Positions 25,483 through 37,800 of a stretch of 64,000 bases of DNA are shown here, piece by piece; the stretch's first letter is position 1, and every line of letters starts with the position of its first letter. The notes beneath the pieces were generated by a model. It worked only from the letters and a program-made list of their open reading frames with translations. It was not told the origin of the DNA and did no database searches. The translations under genes were made by a program, and so were the position numbers. This stretch comes from Strix aluco. Its lineage: Eukaryota > Chordata > Aves > Strigiformes > Strigidae. The stretch lies in assembly GCF_031877795.1 (NCBI RefSeq), contig NC_133971.1, positions 47,440,892-47,504,891 on the forward strand. The letters run 5' to 3'.

Positions 25483-28400
25483 AAGGTTTATTAGAATGTA
25501 AGAGAAAGAAAATACATGACCCTGAGGTTTCTACATGATTCTGATAAAGAACTATTTAAGGTATTTGCCATGATGAGACAATCAATCTTGTCAAAGGTTT
25601 TTATAATTTTCCTCTGATCTATTAAAATGCCCATGTCTACCTTTGGATCTGATTCTCTTTCTACCTAAAATTTTACGGGTCAATCCAAAATTCACTGATG
25701 TCAACAGCAGTCATTGCATACTTAGCATTTGAGGAGACCCTACGTATAATTATGTAGTAATTAAGTTTATTTTATTTTATTTAATTAAATTTCTTTGATT
25801 TAAGTTTATAATAGTGTTGCCAGAGAAAGCTGGAGACTGGTTCTAGTGAACCAGCAGTTCTTTTGCATTACTATGTCCTCCTCTACCCTAACATAAGAAA
25901 TAATTCCTTTGATTTAACTGAAACCATAACTTTATATGAAAGAATTATGGCTGCTACTAGTTAAAATATCTAGAAAAGGTGAAACATTTGTAGTTGAAAA
26001 AATTTAATTTGTCAGAATTTCAAAGTTCAAAATTCTGGACCTGCTGTGGTTATGCCATTCTCTCTCAGGTATCTTTTATGGTCCACAAACAAGGTTCTTG
26101 CTTTCCATATTTTATTTAGTGATGCATTACAACTTATCAGAGTGACGATTACATTAGTTTTACTCCCATACAATTATTTAATGCACTCATCTCATATTTT
26201 AAATGAACAATGTTACCCTGCCTCCACACTCTCATGCAAAAATAAGCATAACTGTATTCCAAATTTGGGTGACACTGGGGATAATATGCATCACCATCAC
26301 CATAATCATCATCAGTTACTGCAGTAGATCTGTGTTATTTAAGACTGTGCAAATCATAGAGGGCATATCAGATATGCATCAAATAATGAACAGACTGGGT
26401 GTGTTCACCCCACCCACAGCAGAGGAGTATGAGAGCACACAGACATAGAAGCAGGTAAGTTTACACAGCTCAAAGTGAGCTGCATGTACGTCCTAGCTCA
26501 GGTGGCTTTGTTCAACATTTCTATTCCTGGGACTGATGTGTGCAGAATCTGGCTGATTCCCAGTGATATTGATGGTGAGTATGCAATTTGTGCAAAAATT
26601 TCAAGAAAGTAGTCTGATCTTTTAGGGGGAAAAATATGTGGATGGATAAATGTGTAATTGGTTATGAGTCTGTTTGATACAAAATATAGAAGCCAGGTAT
26701 GTCAGCTTGTACTGATACAAGTCAGTACAAGTCAGTGGAAATTTGAAGACAGATGACAATGTACATGTGCTGAGAACCTGTCACTAGAAGTATAGAGTGA
26801 TTCAGTACAGGAAAGACACTTTTCTCAACAATCTGCATTAACCCAGTTACATTATACAGGATAAAATAATCAGAAGGGGTAAATGTTCTCATCTTTTACA
26901 GTATAAAACAATGTTAATTTTTCAATAGAAAGAAAGTGCACCTGCTGACAAGTGACCCATAACTAAGGTTTATGGCACTTTTGTTATGAACAGGATATTC
27001 AGCTAGATAATCTGATTACCATGGCAATTCCTACGCTCAGTAAGATACACCAGCTATTAAAAGTAATATGGAAACTAAAGGATAAGAAGAAAACCACAAT
27101 AACAGAAAACCAACAGAGGGAAACTGGACAAGCAGATGAAATGAACTGAAGTGGAAAATGGCTAGAACAAAACTCTGGACATCCCATTTCTTTTGTGAAA
27201 TGTTGGTAAACCTAACAAGAAGTTATTACATACTTATTGTTGTATCTTGCATGAACAATACAGCACATCCTAATACTTTGCAGAATATTCATGATGTAGT
27301 GACACAAAAAAAGAAAACGACCACTTACTAAATCTCTGTTACAGAAATCAGTGTGCTAGAAGGACTATCAAAACACTCATCATATCCAGCATGAGACTTT
27401 GAGGGCATTATAGCACAAGGCTGATGATGACTACTGGTAGGAGAACACTCATTTTTAAGGGTCTTGTTGGCAACAAATCTTAAAAACATTATTATTTTAC
27501 ATTATTTTTTTTGTCCTCCAGACTAGATCAATAGTAATTTCTAATTGGTGTGAGAGGACAGGCTTGATGAAGTTTTACCTGGTACCACTGGGCCCTGGTG
27601 ATTCTGTAATTTGTTATGCTTAATGGTGGTCTTTTTCTCACTTTACATTTGAAGTTGTTATCTATGTATCTGTCTATATTGTCCTGTTTCCTGTTTTATA
27701 ATTCTTCAGTTAATGGAATATTATTAAATTCCATGAGCCAATAGAAATACATATGGAATAGAAGCCCAAAATATTCCCAGATAATGTGAGTTAAATGAAG
27801 AAACATGTAATAACTCATGTATGTCTGAGCTTTTTACTGTGCAACTGTAATTTCACCTGGCTAGAAACCAGTACATCCTATTATAGGTCAATGTCCTGGG
27901 GAATTAAGTAAGTAGAAAAGTAAATTTAATGTAAAAAATAAATTTGTAGTGAACTCAATGATGTTAATTTATAACTTGAACAATCAGTTCACTGAGAGTA
28001 TCTTAAGAAGAAATTTTGTAATCATCTTGAAGATAAACCGCTTGGAAGCGACAACAGTTTTCTGTTTCCCTTGTGCTTTCCAACCCCCCAGAAAAATTCT
28101 GGCTTTTAGAGTAAATCTTCTCATTACTGTTGAGGACCACATAATTTCCAGGAATAGAACTGAAAGGGGTAATTTCTGTTATATAGAACAATAAGTAATT
28201 ATGTGCCAGGAAGTGTTATCTTCTACACAGAGTAACATTTCTAGCTTTCAATATCCAAATAGTTTCCCACGATGATTTCAATTGTATTCTCCCACCCCTT
28301 GAAACACACACATAAAACACCTCAGCCCACTTCCCAAGAAGAGTGAAGTGGGGAATTAGAAAATCAGAACATCTCACCTGGTAAGTGCTGTTTAGTTATA

Positions 28401-29084
28401 CACTGTTTTTGCCATGCAACACAGAAACAAATTCTAGAGAATAGATGCATTATCCTTGCAGTAAGCACTATTTCACACTCATTTATTACCAGCTAGCTGG
28501 TCTGAGGGGAGAAAGTCACTCAAAGTTTTGCTCATGGATCTTTTTACTTATGTATAACTGGGTGCCTAAACTCTGCAGGAATCTGGCCATCTGGTAGTTC
28601 AGTGTCAAGCACTGATGCAATGGGATGAGAACCGGACACAGGACTGCATTATTTTATCCTTGGCTTACTAAGGTTCAAGCCAGGTGTGTTAACAGTACCA
28701 CCACCTGAGTTTCACAATGAAATCAGGTGAAAAACAGAAACACTGGGATCCAAACTCTGAGGATCCCAACTGCCCGTGCCTGTTGGCTTGGCAGAAGAGG
28801 TGCTTGGGCTTCAGGACTGAAGGAAAACCACAGTGCGTCCTCACCCAACCATTCCTCCACCTTCCTGTCTTAAGAAAGTTCACTGGCTTATTCAGATTCA
28901 ACGCTCAAGAGACCGTGCAAGGCACTGCATTATTAATGTCTTCCTAAACATTACCTTTGCTCCAAAGTGTAGCTCGAAAATTCCTAATTTTCACAAGACC
29001 TGGGCTCCTCTGATGTTGCCTTTTGATTCAGTTTGCCCTTTATGGAAGAAAAGAGTTGAACAGCAAAGTTAGGCGCACACCCCT

Positions 29085-29460
29085 GGATCACATTTCCCCG
29101 CCCCACCGTATTTCCCCCCCCCTTGCTTTACTTCTTAATCCGGGTTTCCCCCCGCCCTCCCGGCCGGAGCCCTGCAGGGGTCTCGCTGGGGACCGGCCCA
29201 GGGCAGCGGCACCCGTCGGCCCCAGCGCCCCACCGTTGCCACGGCAACGCTTGAACACATGCCAATAGGCTGCCGGCCGCGCGGGCGCCCATCCCCCGAC
29301 GCCATTGTTCGGGCCGCGAGGGGCGGGCGGGCCCCTGTCCCCCCGCTCCTGGCTGTTTTGGAAGGCCATGGGGAGCTCCTCGACTGGCCAGCTTTTGGGG
29401 CAAAACGTGTCTTTTCCTGCCGGGCAAGCAGCAGAAGTATGGGGGGCAGCGGGGGGAATC
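29085..29460. promoter_or_regulatory. CpG island, likely bidirectional promoter of ZNF474
   Basis: An abrupt GC- and CpG-rich block within AT-rich surroundings, densest at about 29150-29350, as expected of a CpG-island promoter. It contains an RFX X-box (29235-29248) and a CCAAT box (29262-29266). No TATA box is visible. It lies about 10 kb upstream of exon A of ZNF474 on the minus strand, so it is the best candidate for that gene's promoter, presumably with a non-coding first exon that I could not delimit. A possible plus-strand first exon leaves the island on the other side. Confidence 0.7.
29235..29248. promoter_or_regulatory. RFX X-box, GTTGCCACGGCAAC
   Basis: The sequence GTTGCCACGGCAAC differs from the ideal palindromic RFX site GTTGCCATGGCAAC by one spacer base. 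Palindromic X-boxes in CpG-island promoters typically bind RFX2/RFX3 and mark genes for motile cilia and spermiogenesis. This fits the testis/ciliary expression of ZNF474. Because the site is nearly symmetric it can serve both directions. Confidence 0.75.
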
Positions 29461-29569
29461 TATTTGATCAACCTAACACTTGCGAGTTGTTGTGTAGGAA
29501 GGGTCTCCAGTCAGGCTCTGCATCTATGGGCAGGGTCTTCTCTCTCAAACCTTTTCCTCTCTTGTCCAG
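29368..29569 (+). other. Possible divergent first exon (lncRNA or short ORF)
   Basis: On the plus strand an ATG with good context (gccATGg) at 29368 opens an 84-codon frame beginning MGSSSTGQLLGQNVSF. A consensus splice donor, CCAG|GTGAAA, sits at 29569/29570 within it. Gly2 with Thr6 fits an N-myristoylation motif. No protein family is recognised, and after the first 30 residues composition looks random. A non-coding divergent transcript from the same island is at least as likely; an antisense RNA (ZNF474-AS1) is annotated at the human locus. Confidence 0.25.
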
Positions 29570-29599
29570 GTGAAAAGCGACAAATGGCCTCGTTGGGCA

Positions 29600-32500
29600 G
29601 CCCAAGCCACAGGGAAGAATAAGAGCATAAGGAGTCATAATTCCATCTCCTACATAGGCACTGCTGCCGTTCAAAAATTCACAGTTTTTGGCCAGATTGT
29701 TTCAACATTTTTTCAAGCTTCATATTTTCCATGTAAATTGATTCTACAGAAAAAATGATAAATCTACCAGAAAACACCACTGGTTCAAACATTCCCATAG
29801 CAAGCATTCTCTGCTGGCAGCCTCAAGTGCAAGCCCCAAACTCAATGCTGCTTCCATTCTACCCCTTTTATTGCACTTCAGTTGTCAGTTACTGGAAACC
29901 TTAAAATGCACAATGGGCATCATCTGCTTAGAGTCCTGGCAAGTGCAATGTCTTGTATTCTGCTAAGCAACAGACAAGTACTGCAAACAAACTCTAGTGT
30001 CTGTTTCACACTGAAATTTTTGGTGTGACAGGTATACCGCTAAGGCAGACATGAAGCAAACCTGTCAAATGGGTTTTTACAACATCGCATTCTTTGACCA
30101 TCTCCCCTAGCAGTTTTATCAAGTTCCCTAAATCACATTAATTCCTAAGTCTGAGATACAAAAAGGAAAATGACAAAAGGCTTTCAGAGAAGTAAAATTG
30201 TGTTGTCCAATCTGAACAAGTTGCATTGCAAAACACCAGTGTGTAAACAAGAAAAGTGATAGTAGCCTAGGCCTTCTGACACTGCAGTACCAGTGTGTCA
30301 AACAATCAGTTCAAACTTTATGCTATATATTGACGTAATGAAAGCTCAATAACCAGAGTTATTAAGCAAGTATTCCTTTAGTACGGCACCAGGTGTGTGT
30401 GTGATCTCTCCTCCTAATGCACACACACAAGAGTTAAAAGCCCTCAGGCTATATAGACAGTATACATACATATGCATGAGTTTTCTGAGAAAAGGCCAGA
30501 GTATTCAAATAGTTTCCCAGAAATCATTTACATAGTTCCCGCCCCAACCACTATGCTCTGTAAAATGTGGTGGTGGTCATTGCGTGTTCTCTGATGGTCG
30601 TTTGATGAAGCCTCGAAGTCTTCCTCGCAGGTAAACTTCTGACCTTTTGCTCGTTTCTGCTGAGCTGTGTGCTTCAGGTGGTCAGAACCCGTCTCTATAA
30701 TCCCATTGTCTTCTAAACTGGCTATATTTTCCTTATCTTCGAGGACCTGCTGTTTTTATCAGTTCTCTGCAGCTAGGTAGGCAAAAGGGCTCAAAGTCTT
30801 AAAGGTACAGATTAGTTATTAACATTTTCCCTTCATCATATGGCAAAAGGTATTTATCAAATGAGTAACACTTGGATTGCAAGCAAATGGCATTTAACCT
30901 TCACCTAGCCTTAGGGGTTAAACACAATTCGTATTGCACAAATTTTATTCTCAGCATGACACAGAGCTCCCACCTTTTAATGCAATTTAGATGCAGACTG
31001 GCTTTTTACCAATATTTGCAGGATGCTTTGATGCCTGGAAAAATACATGAAAAAATATTTTGCCTTCAGCATTGATTCTGTCACCCAAGACCATTAGCTT
31101 CAAGTTATTTGAGGTATACAAAACTGTGATGACTACATGTGACAGACAGGTAAATAAATATTAAAGAATAATACTGCAGTTATAGATTGGAAATTCAGGA
31201 AGCACTAAGGTTAAAGTTACCCTTTGCTTCATAGATCTAACAAAAAAGTAATAAAAAGAAATAAAGTATGATTGAATTTTGTAAACACATTTACCTATGT
31301 GTCTTCAGGAGATACAAAAACATGTTTCACCATTGTAAGATTTTCATTGGAACCTGTGTTAGTGGTAGACAGATAAGACTATTGTTTCCACATGAGCTGT
31401 CCCAGATATCAGTGCAAATGTCTGGAAGTGGCAAGGGAAGTATTCACAGTACAAGATTATTAGGAAGAAAAACACCAATTTACCATTTTTTTCCCTTTAA
31501 AAAACCAAAAGTCTCTTCAGATCATTAGAAATATGAAACAAATTAAGCAATACTTCAACTCCAATTTAACAGCCCCCCACCCAACCTTAAAAAAGTTATC
31601 AAGGTGATGAAATATATTTTATGTTGCAAAAACAGTCAATAAAATAGACTAATCTTTGAATAAGTTACTATGGATATAAAACTTGGTAGATTTTTGCATA
31701 AATCCACTCATACCAACAATACATTAAAAGTTTATGACAGTGTTCCAGGTAAACTCCTGGCTGGCATTTTATGTATGTATGCATGCTTGTATGTGTGTAG
31801 ATGTTTAGATATTTTATAAATATAAATGGACAACCCTGAAAAATGTTTGCTATATTACATATGCCATACATGTGCTTTACTGCTGCTGACTGGTACAGAT
31901 CTGTGTGCTACTTGAAATTACATGGTACCGAATTGCCTTTAATCTCTTTTGGTTTGTAAGTTTTCAGTACTCCATCATCAACTTGCTGACTAGATAAAAT
32001 ACAAACAAAACACACAGGAATTACTTTTGCCAGAGGAAGAAAAACAGCAGAAGTGAATTACTTTCCATTGTGTATCTTTATTTTCTTTAAGCCAGACTAA
32101 ATTACACAATGGAGAAGATAGTCTCTAGACAGGCTTTATTATATGAAGTAATTTACATTTCATGTATATATGCAATAAGGGAGATTTTATATGGAGAAGA
32201 ATATAGTCTACTCTTTTGTTTTTTAATTTTTCCTTATTACTTAATCAATAATAATGAGGATGGTCTTAATATTTTCCAAACGTATTTTCCTGGAACAACA
32301 TGAAGGGTCATAGAGAAGCCATGAGAAAATATAAGAAATGCAGAAATTTATCATAGGATATCAATGTGTCTGAAAATTTCCCAAAGGGTCTGAAACAAAC
32401 ATCAATGAAAATATTTGTATCTGAGCAAGACAGGAACAGCCCTGATATAATTACTTTGCACATATTTTTGTAACCATCATTCCAGCTAATAACTCTTTCC

Positions 32501-34570
32501 TTCTGTTGCCCTATTTTGCTTCCTGAATAACTGGGTGGGATCCTATCTGAAGGTCAACTTGGAAGCAGCAGAGGAAAAATAAGCAAACCAAGAATATGAA
32601 AAGTGCCTTAAAAAGTATCTTGGATGGGGTGAAGGCGAGAGGTCGTTAATTGCTAGGACTTCTTTATTTTTACTGTTTAATGTAGCTCATTTGCTCATGG
32701 AGAGAAAATAAATGAGGGAAGTTCATTTCATTATACATCATTTTTACTTTTTAGCTTGCTTTTCTGAAAGTTCAGAAATGTATGTTATATGTGTTTCTTT
32801 TCTCCTGTATGTTAAGCAGTAATGTTAGGTTCACTGAAGACTTTCTTATGTTGCGGTAACTGAAGATCTAAGAACTTGACCATTCAGGTCATGAAATCAA
32901 CCAATGTTTAATATAATTCAGTTGTTATGAAGGCATTAGTTAGAAGACCAATGTATTTATTTTTTGACATTGCCTTGGTAGGTGCCATCCTTTTGCTTTA
33001 CAGATTAGCATGCAGACACCCAACAAAAGCATACCTTCAAAGCATCTGAAAGGATGTCAGTAACTGAAATACCCTCTGGGTTGAGGAACTTCTCTTTCCT
33101 GAGAAAAAGAAAGGTTACACCGAGGCTGAAAGGACCGCATGCCATATTTTCATTGCCATTTCTAATGGACAGCCAGAAGACAGAAAAGATTATGTTGCAG
33201 CTAAAAACACAGTTCAGACATGTACAACCAGATTTCCTTTGAAGCTGGAAGTCTTCCCGGGGAGATGGATATGGCTGCAGCTGAAGCAACAATAGTTTTT
33301 CATGCAGTGAAATACTGCCAGACGTTCCAAGGCTGGACTACTCCAAGCAAATTACACAGCGTTAATGACATTTCACTGTGTGACTACCTGAAAATACCTA
33401 GTGGATTTTTTCCCCAAAACTATTACTTCATAGTTTCGCTTCTACAATACCTCTGATAATACTTCTCAGCAGCAGAGATTGGTAGGAGAAATGTCAAACC
33501 CTCTGAATTAGTACCATTAACAAAAGAAAAGACAAATTCTGAGACTGAATTTTGAAACTCTAAAATGCAATAAGGGTGTGGAAAAGATCCTCATGTTTGG
33601 ACAGAAGAAGAACAAACCCAGTATTTAGCAGAAGCAACAGAAGAATAAATTGCAGTATGAAGATCCTGAGATGATGAACTTAATGGAAAAAATCTTGCTT
33701 GAAGAAGAATTTTAATTAACGCATTGAATTTCTCTCTTTTGGCAAAAAGGGGTAAAATCATTAGTTATGTGAGACACCCATATGTAAAATTTTCCTGTGA
33801 ATGGTTGTGCAGTTCTTTAGCCTTTAGTCATAGGCTGCTCACTTCATCACAAAGGAGGCAATTTCTATTGCCTTGGATACTACTATTAGTTTATGCTCCC
33901 TCTTCAGTACTGTTGTTGCAGTACATGGTAACCACATTTATTGGCCTGCCTTCCCAGAAGACAGTCTGAGAGTCATCACTCCTCACGCACCAGAGCTCTC
34001 TGCTGTGAGTTTCCTCCCCTGACTGCCAAGAACATCAGACGAGTTGGATTTGCAGAAATACAAACTCCTTGCCTCCAGCTCAGGGCAGCCCAATGCTCCT
34101 CTATACAGACTATACATTTCTTCCAGCATCCTCGGAGTGGTTGACTCATTGCAGCCTCACGCAGTCTGCCATTTCACTCTCTTACTTCTCATTACATCCC
34201 ACACAGGCAGTCACCATTGCCAAAAGCTGTCCCAAGAGCTGGAATCACCTTGTCTCTGCGGCAGCCTGCTCTACCCTGCTGTCGTACTGCAGGGCTATTG
34301 ATGCAGTGACCCTAGCCTACTAGCACCAGTACCTAGATGCAGACTGGAACAGTAACACATCAGCTGCAGGGGAGTCCAGCTACACACAGTATACTTCAAA
34401 ATGAGGCAATTTTCTTGAGAACAGATATTCAGCCTTCCAGTCACTGCTATTACTACAATCCAGACAGAGGACGTCCTGTCTTTCACACATCTTTTGTACC
34501 TAGCATACATCATTCACTTCATAAGCATATTTCACATCAAGATAATAATAGGTAATGAAGGCTTCCAATA
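29600..34570. other. Intergenic AT-rich DNA
   Basis: No exon, CpG cluster or clear repeat was recognised. There are only short chance frames and a few short GT or ATGT-type runs (for example 31770-31800). Confidence 0.55.
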
Positions 34571-34579
34571 AAGCAGAAA

Positions 34580-34875
34580 AAGCTTAACAAAACAACAACA
34601 AAAAAGAGGCTGAAGCTGTATAAAGTGGAGTTAAATGTAAACCCAACAGATTTAAAAACAACAAGGAATAAACTACCAGAGGACAAACTCTTAACTGATG
34701 CATTGAGTTCTTCATCCCTTCAAATCTCCAAATCAAGTCCACCTGACTTTAGGAAAGACAAGCTTTAGGCCAGCTGCAAAATTAGCTGGATAAATTACTA
34801 TGGCTCATGTTAAACAGTAGGTCAAACTAACAATCTGTTGATCCCTTCTGGCTCTAAAATCTATGAGTCAAGTAA
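34580..34875 (+). mobile_element. Ancient CR1/L3-like LINE 3' end
   Basis: In forward orientation this follows the last 280 bases of an old amniote CR1/L3-type LINE. The region 'ggaataaactaccagagga...tcatcccttcaaatctccaaatcaag' corresponds to the end of ORF2. 'gaaagacaagctttag' and the terminal 'cagtaggtcaaactaac' to 'cccttctggctctaaaatctatgag' match the 3' UTR and terminus. It is strongly diverged and carries no usable frame. The relic at 52.8 kb has the same ending, so the two belong to one family. Confidence 0.75.
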
Positions 34876-37800
34876 TTCTTCCTAAGTAGTCCCCACAGGG
34901 ATTTAAGCCTCAATAACTTAAATTTTTAAGTAATTTCTATTCGCAGTTACATGTTAAAAGAATTTTATTTTTTTTACCTACCAGCCTCTCACTTCCAATT
35001 TCTTCACAGTATCCCCCCCAAAATAGGTCTCCAAGTGGAACAGTCACAAGTGATTCCCTATCCATTGCCTTTTTCCATCCATTAACTGCATTGGAAATTA
35101 AATAAGCCAGGAATAATGCCAGCAGAAAGGACTGATTTCCAGTTCTTCCTTAAAAATCCCTCTTAAACAAGATCCAGAATTTAATTACAGCCAAAAAAGA
35201 CAAGAACTGCACTTAGACCAGTTTTTATCATGTACTTCTAAGCCAAGATGTCACTAAAACAGCTGCATATTATAAATGTGACATGGGATCTAAAATCTCT
35301 CTGCACTCAACCAAGCAGTGAAGAAATGCTTCAGTCTTGAGATGGGTCTCTAAAACACTTGAAGTCCTCCAGTGTACAGTCTGTCAAAGCATCGGAGTAA
35401 ACATACACTAAACATGTAAAAGATCCATGGAGGCCCTTCCTGAGAACATGGATTTATATTCTGAAAGAGACCAAGCAAAGTCTTGGTCTGAGAAGCATAC
35501 AGAGGGCACTGCAAGATCAGCAGTCCCTTTGTATTAAGTGTAAGCATCTGTCACTGTCACACTGGTCACTAACTCCCTTTATTCTGTCTGCCTCCACTTT
35601 CCTTTTCCATTTTGTAATCTTTCCTTGTCTCTTACTTTTTTCTGTATCACTTTCTGTTTATACTCCATATTCTCCTAACACTTGACTTTTCTAATGCTGT
35701 TTTCTTCTCCCATGGCAAACCTGCCAGTGCCAACTTATTTCTTCATCTTCTTTTCTCTTTTCCCCCAGTTTGCCTTCCCTTTCATTTCACTTTTCAGCAC
35801 GCTCTCCCTTTTGTCTTCATTACCGAGCTGTACTTGAGCATTTTCTCTCTCCTTTCTCAGCCACTCATCTGTTTCAGTCTTATGTTCATGTTCCCAAACA
35901 TCTACGCTTACCATCCATCTTTGTCAGGGATGCTCTTCTCGATGCCTGTTTTCTTCAGGCACATATCCATTTATTATTCAATATATTGTGAGTAACCTGT
36001 AACTGGAAGCACTGTGTTGAGCTCCTAATTCACCCATGCAAAAACCACTTCCAGTTCTCCTTCAGTATTTCTGTTATTTCCTCTCAGTCATCTTCTAGAT
36101 TTCTCTCAGCCTCTCTAGATACCACCACAACCCAAATTCTCTAGGATTTTTCATCCTTTTCATGATTTTGTACTCACTTTTTGCTGCAGGAGAGAAGCAG
36201 AGGAGTTGAAGAGACAGATGGGAACCATTTCCCATTGGCATCACCTGCTTAAGGCATCCTTCCTGCCTGCTGAGAGGCAGGGACAGTAGCTGCATCCCCC
36301 TGTTTCTTACAGCCTGATCAGGAGAAGTGGGGAACATGACAGATTTGGCTGAGCATGAGGAAGGGAGCTGTAAGGAGATGTGGTAAGGAAAGCACAATGA
36401 GGTTTCTGAGAAGGTAGGGGCCAAGATACTACAGGAGAAACCAGAGGGTCTGCAGGGGAATAAAAGTGGCCACAAAAGTCTTCTGAAAATCAGAGAGCTG
36501 GATGAAATGAAGGGGCACAACCCTGTCATGAAAGAGGGGAAGCCTCGTTCATCCCTGAAAGAGGGTACAAAGAGCGCCCTTAATCTTCTTACTGTAAGTG
36601 GATTTAAAGCTGTAATAATGGAAGTCAACAAAGTTAATCTTTTACCCACTCTCTCCTCTGAAGCTGATCCCCACATACTGACCCCTCTCAGTACCTGCAT
36701 GAATATTTTCCCTTCCTGTGTCCTACTCAGCCCTCTGTCTGAATATCAAGCTCAGCAGCTAACTTCACATTCCCTAAACTCAGAGGATTTCCTTGGCCCT
36801 CTAAGTCCTGTATGATGCAAGCATGCCAGACAAACATTTAGCCCTTGAATGTACTTATGTGGCCTCTTGTTTTCCCCTTGTGTGGCTCTGAAGGGTTATG
36901 AAAATAAGAGGCCAAACAAATTCATGCCAGCAGTAATTCCAGCCCCACCCTGCAGAATGGGCAGACACCACATGGCCCAAGGAACAGCCAGATTTCATGA
37001 TTACATTTAAATAAATGTTGACGGTTGAAAAGACTGCTCTGTTTCCCCCAGTTTTTCTCTCTGCTCATGTTCCTTCACTGCAGGGGGCTATCAGCACCTT
37101 GGCTAACTTGGCTGCAGCATGACAGGAGGAGATTTCACTCTGCAGGAACAAAAAGTTCCTTTAAAAACTTGAAAATACCCACGTAACAAAGCAGCATTAG
37201 TAAACAGGATTTCAGTGAACACCACAATGCTTAATGATTTCGGGGGGTTAAGAAAAGGCACGGATGAGGTGGGAAGAACCAACTGTTTTTCCAAATATTT
37301 TAAGTTCAGTGTTTGCCAAGAGCTGCAGGAGGGAGACACAAACAGTAATATTAATAATAAAAAATAAAGGATTTAGAACAGTATTTCACTTCACTTTGCA
37401 GGCGGTTTGGGTATTTTGTTTGTTTTCTCTTCTTTTTTTCTGGACTTGGCTCCAGGTACCTGTAGTATTATCTAGACACTCCAGACAGGAATTTATAGTT
37501 GCCTTTTGTTGAATTGTTCACAAGCTGTATGGACCCCATATTTCTGAGTGTCTTTATCTCCTTGCAGTTTTTCTCATCCTTAACTCTATGGCAGGCTTCT
37601 ACACTCTGCTTCTGACCGTATATGAACAGTACTTTCGGGTATTACCAGAATTAAACAGAAACTTCCATGAGCCCTTAGAAGAGTGGAATTTTTCTTACCG
37701 GCTTCAGAAAGGAAAAGGGAGATACTGCCTATAAATGAAACTTATTTTTTACAATTACATATATTCAGGAAAAATGCAAGACTGTGCTCAATCCTTCTGT

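Larger units (their letters stand above)
19068..29084. other. Probable ZNF474 5' intron, no exon recognised
   Basis: About 10 kb of AT-rich DNA between exon A and the CpG island. If the island is the ZNF474 promoter, this is its first intron. Apart from the CR1 piece at 19.8 kb and a TG-rich microsatellite at 25.4 kb, I see only chance short frames. Confidence 0.5.

Noticed and set aside
29088-29427. Minus-strand frames across the left CpG island as ZNF474 N-terminal coding
   Set aside because: Pro/Gly/Arg-rich with no similarity to ZNF474. The real N-terminus (METNVRKK) is in exon A, so any exon here would be 5' UTR.
36095-36700. 201-codon minus-strand open frame, the longest in the window
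   Set aside because: Composition mirrors the purine-rich plus strand, there are no recognisable domain motifs, and no splice or promoter context. Most likely a by-product of low stop-codon density.
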